This document shows, one piece after another, positions 1 through 8,710 of a DNA stretch of 64,000 bases. Numbering within the stretch: the first letter of the stretch is position 1; each line of letters opens with the position of its first letter. The stretch is from Actinoplanes campanulatus (GTDB lineage Bacteria; Actinomycetota; Actinomycetes; Mycobacteriales; Micromonosporaceae): assembly GCF_014647795.1 (NCBI RefSeq), contig NZ_BMPW01000023.1, positions 124,001 to 188,000 of the forward strand, given 5' to 3'. The notes under the pieces were generated by a model. That model had not been told where the DNA came from. It made no database searches and saw nothing but the letters and a program-made list of their open reading frames with translations. The position numbers and the translations under genes are program-made.

Positions 1-1816
1 TGACGTGCTCGGTCACCGGGGCGCTGCCCTGGGGCACCTCGACCGGGCGGAAGGCACGAAGCGACGGGTCGTATGCCCGTACGTCCGCGGCCTTGGCGGC
101 CTTGACCGTCACCGTGCCGGAGGCGTCCCACTGGAGCTCGTCGTCGCTCAGCAGCAGGCGGCGGCCGCCGTCCTCGCGCACCCAGACCGATCCGGCCGCC
201 TCGGCCGGGAGGACGAGCACGTCGAGACCACCGAGCCGAACCGGTTCGAAGCCCGGCGTGATGTCGTGAACGGAATCGGCCACGGCGATCTGGGGGGCGA
301 TGCCCGGGGCGGCGATGAGGACGAGCGTGGGCACGTCGCCGGGCAGCAGGGTGAGCGCCGAGGCGGTGGCCCAGGTGATCGTGGTGCCGCCGGCCGTCAG
401 GCGGAGCGGCCAGCGGGTGAGGGTGCCGGGCGGGATGTCGATCGGCCGTTCCGGCAACTCGATCACGCCGTTCTCGAGAGCGACCCGGAAGCGGGCGCCC
501 CGGTAGGCGGGGAGCGGGAAGTGCGGCTGGTGCCGGGAGAGGAACAGGAAGCCGCTCTCTCCGTCGCTGCGCAGCGCCCACCGCAGGGTCTCGGAGTCCT
601 CGACGTCGGCGGGCCGGACATCCGGAAGGCTGGACGGCATCTCCGCGAGCACATGACCGAACGCGGACAGGAAGGCGTGCTGGCGGCGCAGTTCGGCGTG
701 GCTCGGGGCGAGCGTGCCGGCCTCCCCGATCGGCGCGTGGAAGTCGTAGCCGAGGCGGGCGATGTCGTTGGGGTAGCCGGTGGCGTGCGACTCGTGCATG
801 TCCGGGCCGGGGTTGGTGCCGCCGGCGTACATGTAGTAGCCCTGCCAGGCCGAGCCGTTGCCGATCTTGCAGTGCGCGATGGCCGCCACGTCGAGCGCCT
901 CGGGCCGCGGCCGCCGGTGGTAGGCGGTGGCCATGCCGCCGCCGAGCTCGCAGGTGGCGGGCGGGAACTCCTCGGACGGGGTGCGCGGGCCCCCGGAGGC
1001 GGCCGCGATCGCCTGAGCGCGGCGCACGTCGGCGCCGATGCCCGCGTCGTCCCAGACGTGGGAGAAGAAGTAGTGGTCGCGGAAGGTCGGGTCCCACGGC
1101 GCGCCGGCGTCCACCCAGAAGCCGTCGCCGTAGCCGCCGTAGAGCGGCAGCACCTCGGATGCGGGCAGGTCGGCGCCGCCCCACGCGGTGGCGGTCCACA
1201 GCGGAGCGGACATGCCGGCCGCACGGGCCAGGCGCTTGAGCGTGACGAGGTGCTGGGGCTGGTCGTAGAGCTCGTTCTCGAGCTGGATGCCGATGATCCG
1301 GTCGAAGCGGGAGCCGACGGCGGCCGCGATGGACGCGAACCAAGGTGCGACCAGTTCGAGATATGCCGGGTCGTCGGTGCGGTGCCGGACCGGGGCCTGC
1401 TGCACCCAGTCGGGGAAGCCGCCGTTGCGCGTCTCGCCGTGGCACCAGGGGCCGATCCGCAGGACCACGTCGAGGCCGGTCTCGACGGCCAGGTCGACGA
1501 ACGCGCCGACGTCCAGGTCGCCGTCGAAGCGGGTCTCCCCCGGCGTGGGCGCGTGGTGCAGCCAGAAGACGTAGCTGGCCACCACTGTCACGCCGCCGGC
1601 CTTCATCTGGCGCAGCCGCTCGGCCCAGCGCGCCCGCGGGACCCGGCTGTAGTGCAGCTCGCCGGAGACCGGGACGACCGGCACTCCGTCGCGGCTCAGA
1701 TAGCGGTTGGTCAGCGAAATGCCGTCCCGTACGTCTTCGGAGTTGCTCATCCGCGCCCGGCGCAGCGGCGTCGCCCAGGCTTGGTGGCGAACGGTGAGCG
1801 GCTCGAGCCACGACAT
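1..1816 (-). CDS. Glycoside hydrolase family 35 beta-galactosidase (3' end beyond window)
   Basis: Predicted cytoplasmic beta-galactosidase removing terminal galactose from imported oligosaccharides. The frame is open from 1816 to the window edge (605 codons), so the C-terminus is missing. Family signs are the N-terminal VPVSGELHYSRVPRARW block, NGGFPDW, and QLENEL near residue 180, where Glu182 of the Asn-Glu pair is the expected acid/base; the Glu in CELGGGM is a candidate nucleophile. No signal peptide is visible. ATG 1816 is preceded by AAGGAG with 8-nt spacing; a later in-frame ATG at 1750 has no such site. It is divergent from the sugar ABC operon and shares its control region with two identical palindromes. 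Family is seen in the sequence; substrate is inferred from context. Confidence 0.88.
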   Translation of the reverse strand, partial: MSWLEPLTVRHQAWATPLRRARMSNSEDVRDGISLTNRYLSRDGVPVVPVSGELHYSRVPRARWAERLRQMKAGGVTVVASYVFWLHHAPTPGETRFDGDLDVGAFVDLAVETGLDVVLRIGPWCHGETRNGGFPDWVQQAPVRHRTDDPAYLELVAPWFASIAAAVGSRFDRIIGIQLENELYDQPQHLVTLKRLARAAGMSAPLWTATAWGGADLPASEVLPLYGGYGDGFWVDAGAPWDPTFRDHYFFSHVWDDAGIGADVRRAQAIAAASGGPRTPSEEFPPATCELGGGMATAYHRRPRPEALDVAAIAHCKIGNGSAWQGYYMYAGGTNPGPDMHESHATGYPNDIARLGYDFHAPIGEAGTLAPSHAELRRQHAFLSAFGHVLAEMPSSLPDVRPADVEDSETLRWALRSDGESGFLFLSRHQPHFPLPAYRGARFRVALENGVIELPERPIDIPPGTLTRWPLRLTAGGTTITWATASALTLLPGDVPTLVLIAAPGIAPQIAVADSVHDITPGFEPVRLGGLDVLVLPAEAAGSVWVREDGGRRLLLSDDELQWDASGTVTVKAAKAADVRAYDPSLRAFRPVEVPQGSAPVTEHV

Positions 1817-1840
1817 GGGATCAGCTCCTTGCGGGTTTGA

Positions 1841-1856
1841 CTGTAACCGGTCACAG
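1841..1856. promoter_or_regulatory. LacI-type operator, copy 1
   Basis: Near-perfect palindrome CTGTAACCGGTCACAG lying 24 nt upstream of the GH35 start. An identical copy is at 1931-1946. The likely ligand is the LacI protein encoded at 5185-6213 in the divergent operon. The match to LacI operators is inference from symmetry and placement. Confidence 0.75.
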
Positions 1857-1905
1857 GCCGGCGAGCCCGAACGATACACAGGCGTAACGGGTGAGACGCA
1901 AGGGC

Positions 1906-1946
1906 TTGACACAACGCCGTAACAGCAGCACTGTAACCGGTCACAG
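1906..1946 (+). promoter_or_regulatory. Promoter -35 box and LacI-type operator, copy 2, for the sugar ABC operon
   Basis: A perfect TTGACA -35 box is at 1906-1911. The second CTGTAACCGGTCACAG palindrome occupies 1931-1946, where the -10 box should lie, so binding would block the promoter. No clean TANNNT hexamer is separable from the operator. The binding-protein gene starts 81 nt downstream. Confidence 0.65.
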
Positions 1947-2026
1947 GGGCCGCACCGAGCGAAACGCTTCCGGCGCGGCGCCGTCCCCCGGCTTTCCGTT
2001 CCGGCCAAGCCGATCAAGGAGGATCA

Positions 2027-3340
2027 ATGAAGACGAAATACGCCCCGCTCATGGCGGCCCTCACCGCCGCGGCTCTGTTTACCGGCACCGCCTGCTCCAA
2101 CTCCGGCTCCTCGTCCGAGCAGACCACCGACCCGAACGAGAAGGTCTCGCTGACCTACTGGACCTGGGCTCCCAACATGGACAAGGTCGCCGCGGCGTGG
2201 AACGCCAAGAACCCGAACATCCAGGTCACGGTCAACAAGCAGGACGGCGGCGACCCGGCCGTCACCAAGCTGCTGACCGCGATCAAGGCGGGCTCCGGGG
2301 CGCCGGACATCATGCAGGCCGAGTACCAGAAGATCCCCACGCTGGTCTCCGCCGACGCGCTCGCCGACATCGCCGCGGACGCCGGCTCGCTCAAGGACAA
2401 GTTCCCGGCCGGCGCCTGGAACGGCGTGACCCTCGGCTCGGACGCGGTCTATGGCGTGCCGCAGGACTCCGGCCCGCTGATGTTCTTCTACCGTGCCGAC
2501 GTCTTCGAGAAGAACGGCCTGTCGGCCCCGAAGACCTGGGACGAGTACGCGACCGCCGCCGAGAAGATCCACAAGGCGAACCCGAAGCAGTACCTGGGCA
2601 CCTTCTCGGCCACCGACGCGGGCCTGTTCACCGGTCTCGCCCAGCAGGCCGGCGCGTCGTGGTGGGGCGTGCAGGGTGACGCCTGGTCGGTCGCCATCGA
2701 CGAGCCCAACACCCAGAAGGTCGCCGCGTACTGGGGTGGCCTCGTGGAGAAGGGCGTCATCGACAACAAGCCGATGTACACCCCGGAGTGGAACGCCGCT
2801 CTGAACGACGGCACCCAGGTCGGCTGGGTCAGCGCCGTGTGGGCGCCGGGCGTCCTGGAGGGCTCCGCCAAGGACACCAAGGGCAAGTGGAAGGCCGCCG
2901 CGATGCCGCAGTGGGACGCCGCTGCCCCGGCGACCGGCGCGTGGGGCGGTTCGGCCACCAGCGTCACCACCCAGTCCAAGCACAAGAAGCAGGCCGCCCA
3001 GTTCGTGTCCTGGCTGAACAGCGACCCGGAGGCGGTCAAGCTGCTCGCCACCGAGGCCAGCGTCTACCCGGCCTCGAACGATGCCGCCAGCGTTCTGACC
3101 AGCCCGCCGGCGTTCTTCGCCGACCAGGCCGACTACTACGCCATCGCGGCCGAGGCCTCGAAGCAGATGAAGCCGTTCACCTACGGCCCGAACGTGAACG
3201 TCGCCTACAGCGCCTTCAACGACGCCTTCGGCAAGGCCGCCGAGTCGAAGAAGGCGTCCGCCTTCACCGAGTCGCTGACGACCATGCAGAAGACGACGGT
3301 CGACGACCTGAAGAACGCCGGGTTCAACGTCGCCGGATGA
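2027..3340 (+). CDS. Sugar ABC transporter substrate-binding lipoprotein (family 1)
   Basis: Extracellular binding protein of a carbohydrate importer of the MalE/UgpB type (437 aa). The N-terminus has Lys-rich MKTKYAP, a hydrophobic stretch and a lipidation Cys in TGTACSNSGSS; the -3 residue of the lipobox is Gly, which is unusual. YWTWAPNMDKV and FFYRADVFEKNGL are typical of the family. The start ATG 2027 has a strong AAGGAGGATCA site. It is first in an operon with two permeases, a LacI regulator and two GH53 galactanases, so galacto-oligosaccharides are the likely cargo. No ATPase is in the operon; like many actinobacterial sugar importers it probably uses a shared MsiK-type ATPase encoded elsewhere (inference). 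Confidence 0.9.
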   Translation: MKTKYAPLMAALTAAALFTGTACSNSGSSSEQTTDPNEKVSLTYWTWAPNMDKVAAAWNAKNPNIQVTVNKQDGGDPAVTKLLTAIKAGSGAPDIMQAEYQKIPTLVSADALADIAADAGSLKDKFPAGAWNGVTLGSDAVYGVPQDSGPLMFFYRADVFEKNGLSAPKTWDEYATAAEKIHKANPKQYLGTFSATDAGLFTGLAQQAGASWWGVQGDAWSVAIDEPNTQKVAAYWGGLVEKGVIDNKPMYTPEWNAALNDGTQVGWVSAVWAPGVLEGSAKDTKGKWKAAAMPQWDAAAPATGAWGGSATSVTTQSKHKKQAAQFVSWLNSDPEAVKLLATEASVYPASNDAASVLTSPPAFFADQADYYAIAAEASKQMKPFTYGPNVNVAYSAFNDAFGKAAESKKASAFTESLTTMQKTTVDDLKNAGFNVAG

Positions 3341-3346
3341 GATCGC

Positions 3347-3374
3347 CTCCGGGCGGGTCACGGCCCGCCCGGAG
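3347..3374 (+). other. Intercistronic stem-loop
   Basis: Perfect 11-bp inverted repeat (3347-3357 with 3364-3374, 6-nt loop) between the binding-protein and first permease genes. Such hairpins usually stabilise the binding-protein mRNA and lower permease expression. No U-tract follows, so full termination is unlikely. Confidence 0.7.
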
Positions 3375-3399
3375 CGCTCCGAAAGGAAAGAAAGCGGCG

Positions 3400-4341
3400 A
3401 TGACCCCCTCCGCATCCACCACGGCCCGACGGCCCGTGGGCAGGCGCGCCGGCACCCCGTACGCCTTCCTCGCCCCCGCCATGATCCTGTTCGTCGCGTT
3501 CCTGGCCGCGCCGATCGTCTACGCCGCCTACCTGAGCCTGCGCAAGGTCAAGGTGAGCGGGCTCGGGCTGGGCGCGAAGTCACGGACCGAGATCTGGGCC
3601 GGGCTGGACAACTACGCCCGGTCGCTGACCGATCCCGACTTCCTGCCGAGCGTCGGGCGGATCGGCCTGTACGGCCTGATCGTGGTACCCACCATGCTCG
3701 GCCTGGCCCTGCTCTTCGCGCTGCTGCTGGACGCGAACCGGACGCGCGAGTCGGTCGGCAAGTTCGCCCGGATCTCGATCTTCCTGCCGTACGCGGTCCC
3801 CGCCGTCGTCGGCTCGCTGCTCTGGGGCTTCCTCTACCTGCCCCGGGTCAGCCCGATCACCGACCTGTTCGAGGCGGTCGGCATCACCGCCCCCGAGCTG
3901 CTCTCCCGGGACCTGACGCTCTGGGCGGTCGCCAACATCGCGGTCTGGGGCGGCACCGGTTTCAACATGATCGTCATCTACACCGCGCTGCGGGCCGTCC
4001 CGCTCAGCCTGTACGAGTCGGCCCGGATCGACGGCGCCTCCGAGGTGGCGATCGCCTGGCGCATCAAGATCCCGATCGTCACGCCGTCGCTGATCATGAC
4101 GTTCGTCTTCTCGCTCATCGCCACGTTGCAGGTCTTCGCCGAGCCGATGACCCTGCGGCCGCTGGCCAACACGATCTCGACGACGTGGACGCCGCTGATG
4201 AAGGTCTACCGGGACGCGTTCACCCGCAACGACCTCTACGCCGCCGCCGCCACCTCGGTGATCATCGCGCTCGCCACGTTCATCCTGTCCTTCGGCTTCC
4301 TCAAGCTCGTCGGGCGCCGGGCCTTCAACCAGGAGGACTGA
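3400..4341 (+). CDS. Sugar ABC transporter permease, MalF type
   Basis: Inner-membrane subunit of the importer (313 aa, six predicted TM segments). The binding-protein-dependent EAA loop appears as ESARIDGASEVAIAWRIKIP, about residues 206-225, which docks the ATPase. A longer in-frame extension overlaps the upstream gene in another frame and is rejected: ATG 3400 has GAAAGGAAAG upstream and begins a normal N-terminus before the first TM segment. It follows the binding-protein gene and ends 1 nt before the second permease. Confidence 0.92.
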   Translation: MTPSASTTARRPVGRRAGTPYAFLAPAMILFVAFLAAPIVYAAYLSLRKVKVSGLGLGAKSRTEIWAGLDNYARSLTDPDFLPSVGRIGLYGLIVVPTMLGLALLFALLLDANRTRESVGKFARISIFLPYAVPAVVGSLLWGFLYLPRVSPITDLFEAVGITAPELLSRDLTLWAVANIAVWGGTGFNMIVIYTALRAVPLSLYESARIDGASEVAIAWRIKIPIVTPSLIMTFVFSLIATLQVFAEPMTLRPLANTISTTWTPLMKVYRDAFTRNDLYAAAATSVIIALATFILSFGFLKLVGRRAFNQED

Positions 4342-4342
4342 G

Positions 4343-5182
4343 ATGTCTTTGAAAAAGGGCCGGAGTAAAACAGCTACCGCCCTCCTCCTGCTGGGCGCCG
4401 CCTACTGCCTGCTCCCCGTGCTCTGGGTGCTGATCGCCTCGTCGAAGAGCTCCGGCGAGCTGTTCTCCACGTTCACCCTCGCCCCGAGCACCCACCTGTT
4501 CGACAACCTCGCCGACCTCAGCGGCTACCGCGACGGCCTCTACTGGCGGTGGATGGCCAACACCGCCCTGTACGCCGGAGTCGGCGCCGCCGCCTCCACG
4601 CTGATCTCGGCGATGGCCGGTTTCGCGCTCGCCAAGTTCGACTTCCCCGGCAAGAGCGCGGTCTTCAACGTGATCCTGGCCGGCGTCCTGGTGCCCGGCG
4701 TCCTCCTCGCCATCCCGCAGTACCTGCTGCTGGCCAAGGTGGGGATGACCAACACCTACTGGGCGGTGCTGCTGCCCAGCTTCATCAGCCCGTACGGCAT
4801 CTACCTGGCCCGGATCTTCGCGGCCGCGTCGGTGCCCACCGAGATCCTGGAGGCGTCCCGGATCGACGGCGCCGGGGACTGGCGCACCTTCGGCACGGTG
4901 GTGCTGCCGATGATGCGGACCGGCCTGGTGACCGTCTTCCTCTTCCAGTTCGTGGCGGTCTGGAACAACTTCATGCTGCCCTACATCATGCTCGGCGACG
5001 ACCGGCTCTACCCGATCACGGTCGGCCTGAACGGTCTGCTCAACCAGGGCGCCAACCAGCCGGCCATGTACACCGCGGTGGTGACCGGGGCACTCGTCTC
5101 GATCATCCCGTTGATCGCCCTGTTCCTCACGTTGCAGCGCTACTGGCAGGTCGACCTGGCCGCCGGCGGCGTGAAGGCCTAG
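4343..5182 (+). CDS. Sugar ABC transporter permease, MalG type
   Basis: Second membrane subunit (279 aa, about six TM segments), pairing with the product of the preceding gene. The EAA loop is seen in EASRIDGAGDWRTFGTVVLP, with the conserved Gly. The start ATG 4343 lies 1 nt after the preceding stop, with AGGAGGACTGAG across the junction acting as ribosome site, so translation is coupled. The LacI regulator starts 2 nt after its stop. Confidence 0.92.
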   Translation: MSLKKGRSKTATALLLLGAAYCLLPVLWVLIASSKSSGELFSTFTLAPSTHLFDNLADLSGYRDGLYWRWMANTALYAGVGAAASTLISAMAGFALAKFDFPGKSAVFNVILAGVLVPGVLLAIPQYLLLAKVGMTNTYWAVLLPSFISPYGIYLARIFAAASVPTEILEASRIDGAGDWRTFGTVVLPMMRTGLVTVFLFQFVAVWNNFMLPYIMLGDDRLYPITVGLNGLLNQGANQPAMYTAVVTGALVSIIPLIALFLTLQRYWQVDLAAGGVKA

Positions 5183-5184
5183 CT

Positions 5185-6213
5185 ATGATCCCGAAGGTGT
5201 CGCGCAAACGCCCCACCATCCGCGACGTCGCGGCTGAGGCAGGGGTGTCCTACGCGACGGTCTCCCGGGTGCTCAACGGCCGGGACTGGGTCAGCCCCGA
5301 GGCCGTCCGCGCGGTCCGCGACGCCATCTCCCGTACCGGATACACCGCCAACCCGCACGCCCGGTCGCTGGCGACCGGGAAGTCCGGCTCGATCGCGTTC
5401 CTGCTCACCGAGCCGCAGCACCTGCTCTTCGAGGACCCGAACTTCTCGGTGCTGCTGCGCGGGGTGGCCCAGGCGCTCTCCGACCGGGAGCTGACGCTGA
5501 TCCTGATGATCGCGTCGACCCCGGTGGAGCGCAGCCGGGCCGTCGCCTACCTGTCCGGCGGCCACGTCGACGGGGTGCTGCTGGTGTCGCCGCACTCCGG
5601 TGACCCGCTGCTGCGGCAGCTCGTCGAGGCCGAGGTGCCGATCGTGGCCTGCGGTCAGGTGCTCGGCTTCGAGGACCGGATCAGCTCGGTGTCGGCTGAC
5701 GACTGGGGCGGCGGCCGGTCGGCCGTCGAGCACCTGCTCGCCCAGGGCTGCCGGCGGATCGCCACGATCACCGGGCCGCAGGACACCTTCGGCGGCGTGT
5801 TCCGGCTGCGCGGCTACACCGACGCGCTGACGGCGGCCGGCATCACGGTCGATCCGGCGTACATCGTGCACGGCGACTGGAGCCGGGAGAGCGGCGCGGC
5901 CGGCATGCGCACGCTGCTCGACCGGGTGCCCGAGGTGGACGCGGTGTTCGCCGCCTCGGACGCGATGGCCGCGGCCGCCCTGCCGGTGCTGCGGGAGGCC
6001 GGGCGCGAGGTGCCCGGCGACGTCCGGGTGGTCGGGTTCGACGACTCCGGGCTGGCGGCCACCACCGAGCCGCCGCTCACCACCGTCCGGCATCCGCTGG
6101 AACGGATCAGCGAAGAGATGGTCCGGCTGCTCACCGACGTGATCGCCGGGCGCACCCCGCTCTCCATCACCGTGCCCACCAGCCTGGTCGTCCGGGGCAG
6201 CTCCCCCGCCTGA
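5185..6213 (+). CDS. LacI-family regulator of the galactan locus
   Basis: DNA-binding repressor, 342 aa, full length. The N-terminal HTH reads TIRDVAAEAGVSYATVSRVL (residues about 10-29) followed by the hinge helix region ANPHARSLATG. The rest is a periplasmic-binding-protein-like effector domain ending with the typical TTVRHPLERISEEMVRLL. ATG 5185 has GAAGG upstream; the GTG at 5197 is a possible alternative. It lies inside the operon it probably controls, and the two CTGTAACCGGTCACAG sites in the divergent promoter are its likely targets. The inducer (galactose or galactobiose) is inferred from the neighbours. Confidence 0.9.
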   Translation: MIPKVSRKRPTIRDVAAEAGVSYATVSRVLNGRDWVSPEAVRAVRDAISRTGYTANPHARSLATGKSGSIAFLLTEPQHLLFEDPNFSVLLRGVAQALSDRELTLILMIASTPVERSRAVAYLSGGHVDGVLLVSPHSGDPLLRQLVEAEVPIVACGQVLGFEDRISSVSADDWGGGRSAVEHLLAQGCRRIATITGPQDTFGGVFRLRGYTDALTAAGITVDPAYIVHGDWSRESGAAGMRTLLDRVPEVDAVFAASDAMAAAALPVLREAGREVPGDVRVVGFDDSGLAATTEPPLTTVRHPLERISEEMVRLLTDVIAGRTPLSITVPTSLVVRGSSPA

Positions 6214-6219
6214 GACCGG

Positions 6220-6252
6220 CCGGCCTCGATACACCCCCTTGATCGAGGCCGG
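6220..6252 (+). terminator. Stem-loop between the LacI and GH53 genes
   Basis: Perfect 11-bp stem (6220-6230 with 6242-6252) and 11-nt loop directly after the regulator stop codon. There is no T-run, so it may be a leaky terminator or mRNA boundary that sets GH53 expression apart from the transporter. Confidence 0.6.
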
Positions 6253-6302
6253 TCTTGCACAAATACAGCCCCTTTTGTCACGGAAGACCAAAAAGGAGCG
6301 TC

Positions 6303-7400
6303 ATGAAACCATCCCTCACGGTCGCCGCCTTCCTCGCGGTGGCCCTCATCCCCGCACCCGCCGTCGCGCACGACAGCGACGCGTGGCGCATGCGCGGCGC
6401 CGACGTGTCGACACTCCAGCGCTCGCTGGAGCTCGGCCAGCGGTTCTACGACGTACGGGGGCGCCGCGACAACCCGTACGACATCCTCAAGCAGGCCGGC
6501 GCCAACTACGTCCGGCTGCGCATCTGGAACGACCCGGCCAGCGGCTACTCCAACAAGGCGAAGGTGCTCGAGCAGGCCCGGGCGGCCAAGGCCCGCGGCA
6601 TGAAGCTGCTCATCGACTTCCACTACTCGGACACCTGGGCCGACCCGGGCAAGCAGTACACCCCAGCGGCGTGGGAGGGGCACTCCCTTTCACAACTGGA
6701 GAAGGACGTCTACGACTACACGTACGACGTCTGCACCAGCCTCAAGAAGCAGGGCACCACCCCGGACAGCGTGCAGATCGGCAACGAGATCAACGTCGGC
6801 ATGTTGTGGCCGGTCGGCTACGTGAACAACAGCGACTTCGGGCCGCTCGCCAAGCTGCTGAACGCCGGCTACGACGCCACCAAGGCGTGCAGCCGGCGCA
6901 CCGAGGTCATGGTGCACACCGCGCTGGCCGGCAACATCGGCGCGGCGCACTGGTTCTACGACGGCATCACGGCGGCCGGCGCGAAGTGGGACGTCACCGC
7001 GCTGTCCTACTACTGCATGTGGCACGGGACGCTGGACAACCTGACCACGGTCATCGGCGACGTCACCGACCGGTACGGCAAGCCCGTGGTGATCGCGGAG
7101 ACGGCGTACCCGTACACCACCGAGAACTACGACCACCTCGAGAACATCATCACCTCCAGCGCGCCCTGCGACGGCATCCCCGCCACGCCACAGGGCCAGG
7201 CGCAGGAGTTCGCCGCGGTGCAGAGCACCGCCCGGGCGGCCGGCGCGATCGGCGTCTTCTACTGGGAACCCACCTGGACCGGCATCGACGGCAATGGCTG
7301 GGACACCGAGGACATCGAGAACTCCGGCAACGCCTGGGAGAACATGGCGACCTTCGACGACAGCGGACGCATCAACCCCTATGTCCGCTGGCTCCGGTAA
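6303..7400 (+). CDS. Secreted endo-beta-1,4-galactanase, GH53 (copy 1)
   Basis: Secreted arabinogalactan endo-beta-1,4-galactosidase (365 aa) cutting galactan to short oligosaccharides outside the cell. It has a signal peptide with likely cleavage at AVA-HD (residue about 22). GH53 marks are GADVSTLQR, WNDPASGYSNKAKVLEQA and DFHYSDTWADPGKQY. Predicted acid/base Glu162 lies in QIGNEINVGMLWP and nucleophile Glu266 in VVIAETAYPYT. ATG 6303 with AAAAAGGAGCG is chosen over an upstream in-frame ATG, which would spoil the signal peptide. A paralogue follows 23 nt later. It lacks any extra carbohydrate-binding module. Confidence 0.92.
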   Translation: MKPSLTVAAFLAVALIPAPAVAHDSDAWRMRGADVSTLQRSLELGQRFYDVRGRRDNPYDILKQAGANYVRLRIWNDPASGYSNKAKVLEQARAAKARGMKLLIDFHYSDTWADPGKQYTPAAWEGHSLSQLEKDVYDYTYDVCTSLKKQGTTPDSVQIGNEINVGMLWPVGYVNNSDFGPLAKLLNAGYDATKACSRRTEVMVHTALAGNIGAAHWFYDGITAAGAKWDVTALSYYCMWHGTLDNLTTVIGDVTDRYGKPVVIAETAYPYTTENYDHLENIITSSAPCDGIPATPQGQAQEFAAVQSTARAAGAIGVFYWEPTWTGIDGNGWDTEDIENSGNAWENMATFDDSGRINPYVRWLR

Positions 7401-7423
7401 ATCCCCGTTTTAAGGAGCGCACC

Positions 7424-8527
7424 ATGAAACCGTCCCTCAGAGCCGCCTTCACGGCCGCGGTCCTCGCGGTCTCGGTGGTTCTCGCACCCGCCCCCGCACA
7501 GGCCGCCTCCCTCACCATGCTCGGCGCCGACGTGTCGTCGCTGCAGCGCACGCTCGATCTCGGCGGCAAGTACTACAACGCCTCGGGTGTCGCGGCCAAC
7601 CCGTACGACATCCTCAAGACGGCCGGCGTCAACTACGCCCGGCTGCGCGTCTGGAACAACCCGGCCAGCGGTTACAACAACAAGGCCAAGGTGCTCCAGC
7701 AGGCCGCGGCGATCAAGGCCAAGGGCCTGAAGCTGATGGTCGACTTCCACTACTCCGACACGTGGGCCGACCCGGGCAAGCAGTACCCCCCGGCCGCCTG
7801 GGCGTCCTACTCGCTCACCCAGTTGCAGACGGCCGTCTACAACTACACCTACGACGTCTGCACCAGCCTCAAGTCGGCCGGGCTCACCCCGGACAGCGTG
7901 CAGATCGGCAACGAGATCAACGTCGGCATGCTGTGGCCTCGCGGGCAGGTCGTGAACAGCAACTTCGCCCCGCTGGCGTCGCTGCTGAAGCAGGGCTACA
8001 ACGCCACGAAGGCCTGCAACAGCGGCACGCAGGTGATCATCCACACCGCGGACGCGGACAGCATGACCAACATGCGCTGGTTCTACGACGGCATCAAGGC
8101 GGCCGGCGTGACCTGGGACATCACCGGCCTGTCGTACTACTGCATGTGGCACGGCACGCTCGCCAACCTGTACAACGTGATCGTCGACGCCCGGACCCGT
8201 TACGGCAAGCCGGTCGTGATCGTCGAGACGGCGTACCAGTTCACCACCGCCGACGCCGACAGCGAGAAGAACTCCATCCCCGGAACCGTGCTCTGCGACA
8301 GCATCCCGGCCACCTCGGCCGGCCAGGCCCAGCAGTTCACCTGGGTCCAGAACACGGCCCGCAACGCCGGCGCCATCGGTGTCTTCTACTGGGAACCCAC
8401 CTGGTACGCCATCAAGGGCAACGGCTGGGACCCGGCGAACATCAACGGCACCGGCGACGGCTGGGACAACATGGCCACGTTCGACTGGTCCGGCAAGGTG
8501 AACCCGTACATCAAGTGGACCGCCTGA
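7424..8527 (+). CDS. Secreted endo-beta-1,4-galactanase, GH53 (copy 2)
   Basis: Second GH53 enzyme (367 aa), clearly a tandem duplicate of the preceding gene: same fold-wide motifs (GADVSSLQRTLDLGGKYY, DFHYSDTWADPGKQY), same catalytic pair (Glu164 in QIGNEINVG and Glu268 in VIVETAYQFT). The signal peptide ends near APAQAA. The start has TAAGGAGCGCACC upstream, nearly the same ribosome site as copy 1. Differences cluster in surface loops, for example the shorter segment before the second Glu in copy 1, so the two may prefer different chain lengths or degrees of arabinosylation (inference). Confidence 0.92.
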   Translation: MKPSLRAAFTAAVLAVSVVLAPAPAQAASLTMLGADVSSLQRTLDLGGKYYNASGVAANPYDILKTAGVNYARLRVWNNPASGYNNKAKVLQQAAAIKAKGLKLMVDFHYSDTWADPGKQYPPAAWASYSLTQLQTAVYNYTYDVCTSLKSAGLTPDSVQIGNEINVGMLWPRGQVVNSNFAPLASLLKQGYNATKACNSGTQVIIHTADADSMTNMRWFYDGIKAAGVTWDITGLSYYCMWHGTLANLYNVIVDARTRYGKPVVIVETAYQFTTADADSEKNSIPGTVLCDSIPATSAGQAQQFTWVQNTARNAGAIGVFYWEPTWYAIKGNGWDPANINGTGDGWDNMATFDWSGKVNPYIKWTA

Positions 8528-8540
8528 CGTCCCCCTCCGC

Positions 8541-8710
8541 GGCCAGGTCCGGCTCCCCACCGGCCCACTGACGGCCGCACCCCCACGCGACCAGGTCCGG
8601 CTCCCCGCCGAACCACTGACGGTCGCACCCCCACGCGACCAGGTCCGGCTCCCCGCCGAACCACTGACGGTCGCACCCACGGCGACCCGGTCCGGCTCCT
8701 GCCGGGCCGG
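8541..8710. repeat. 48-bp tandem repeat, about 3.5 copies
   Basis: Units begin with CCAGGTCCGGCTCCCC at 8543, 8591 and 8639 (period exactly 48), then a diverged partial unit near 8686 (period 47). Units 2 and 3 are almost identical. Because 48 is a multiple of three, antisense frames show a 16-residue peptide repeat, but no coding signals support it. Confidence 0.85.

Noticed and set aside
5-1840. Long open frame of 611 codons on the plus strand
   Set aside because: It is the antisense shadow of the GH35 gene, with no ribosome site and Arg/Gly/Val-rich nonsense composition.
2024-3415. 463-codon frame on the minus strand
   Set aside because: Antisense to the sugar-binding lipoprotein gene, which has a strong ribosome site, signal peptide and family motifs.
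8541-8710. CRISPR array
   Set aside because: Units are directly adjacent without unique spacers, and no cas genes are in the window.
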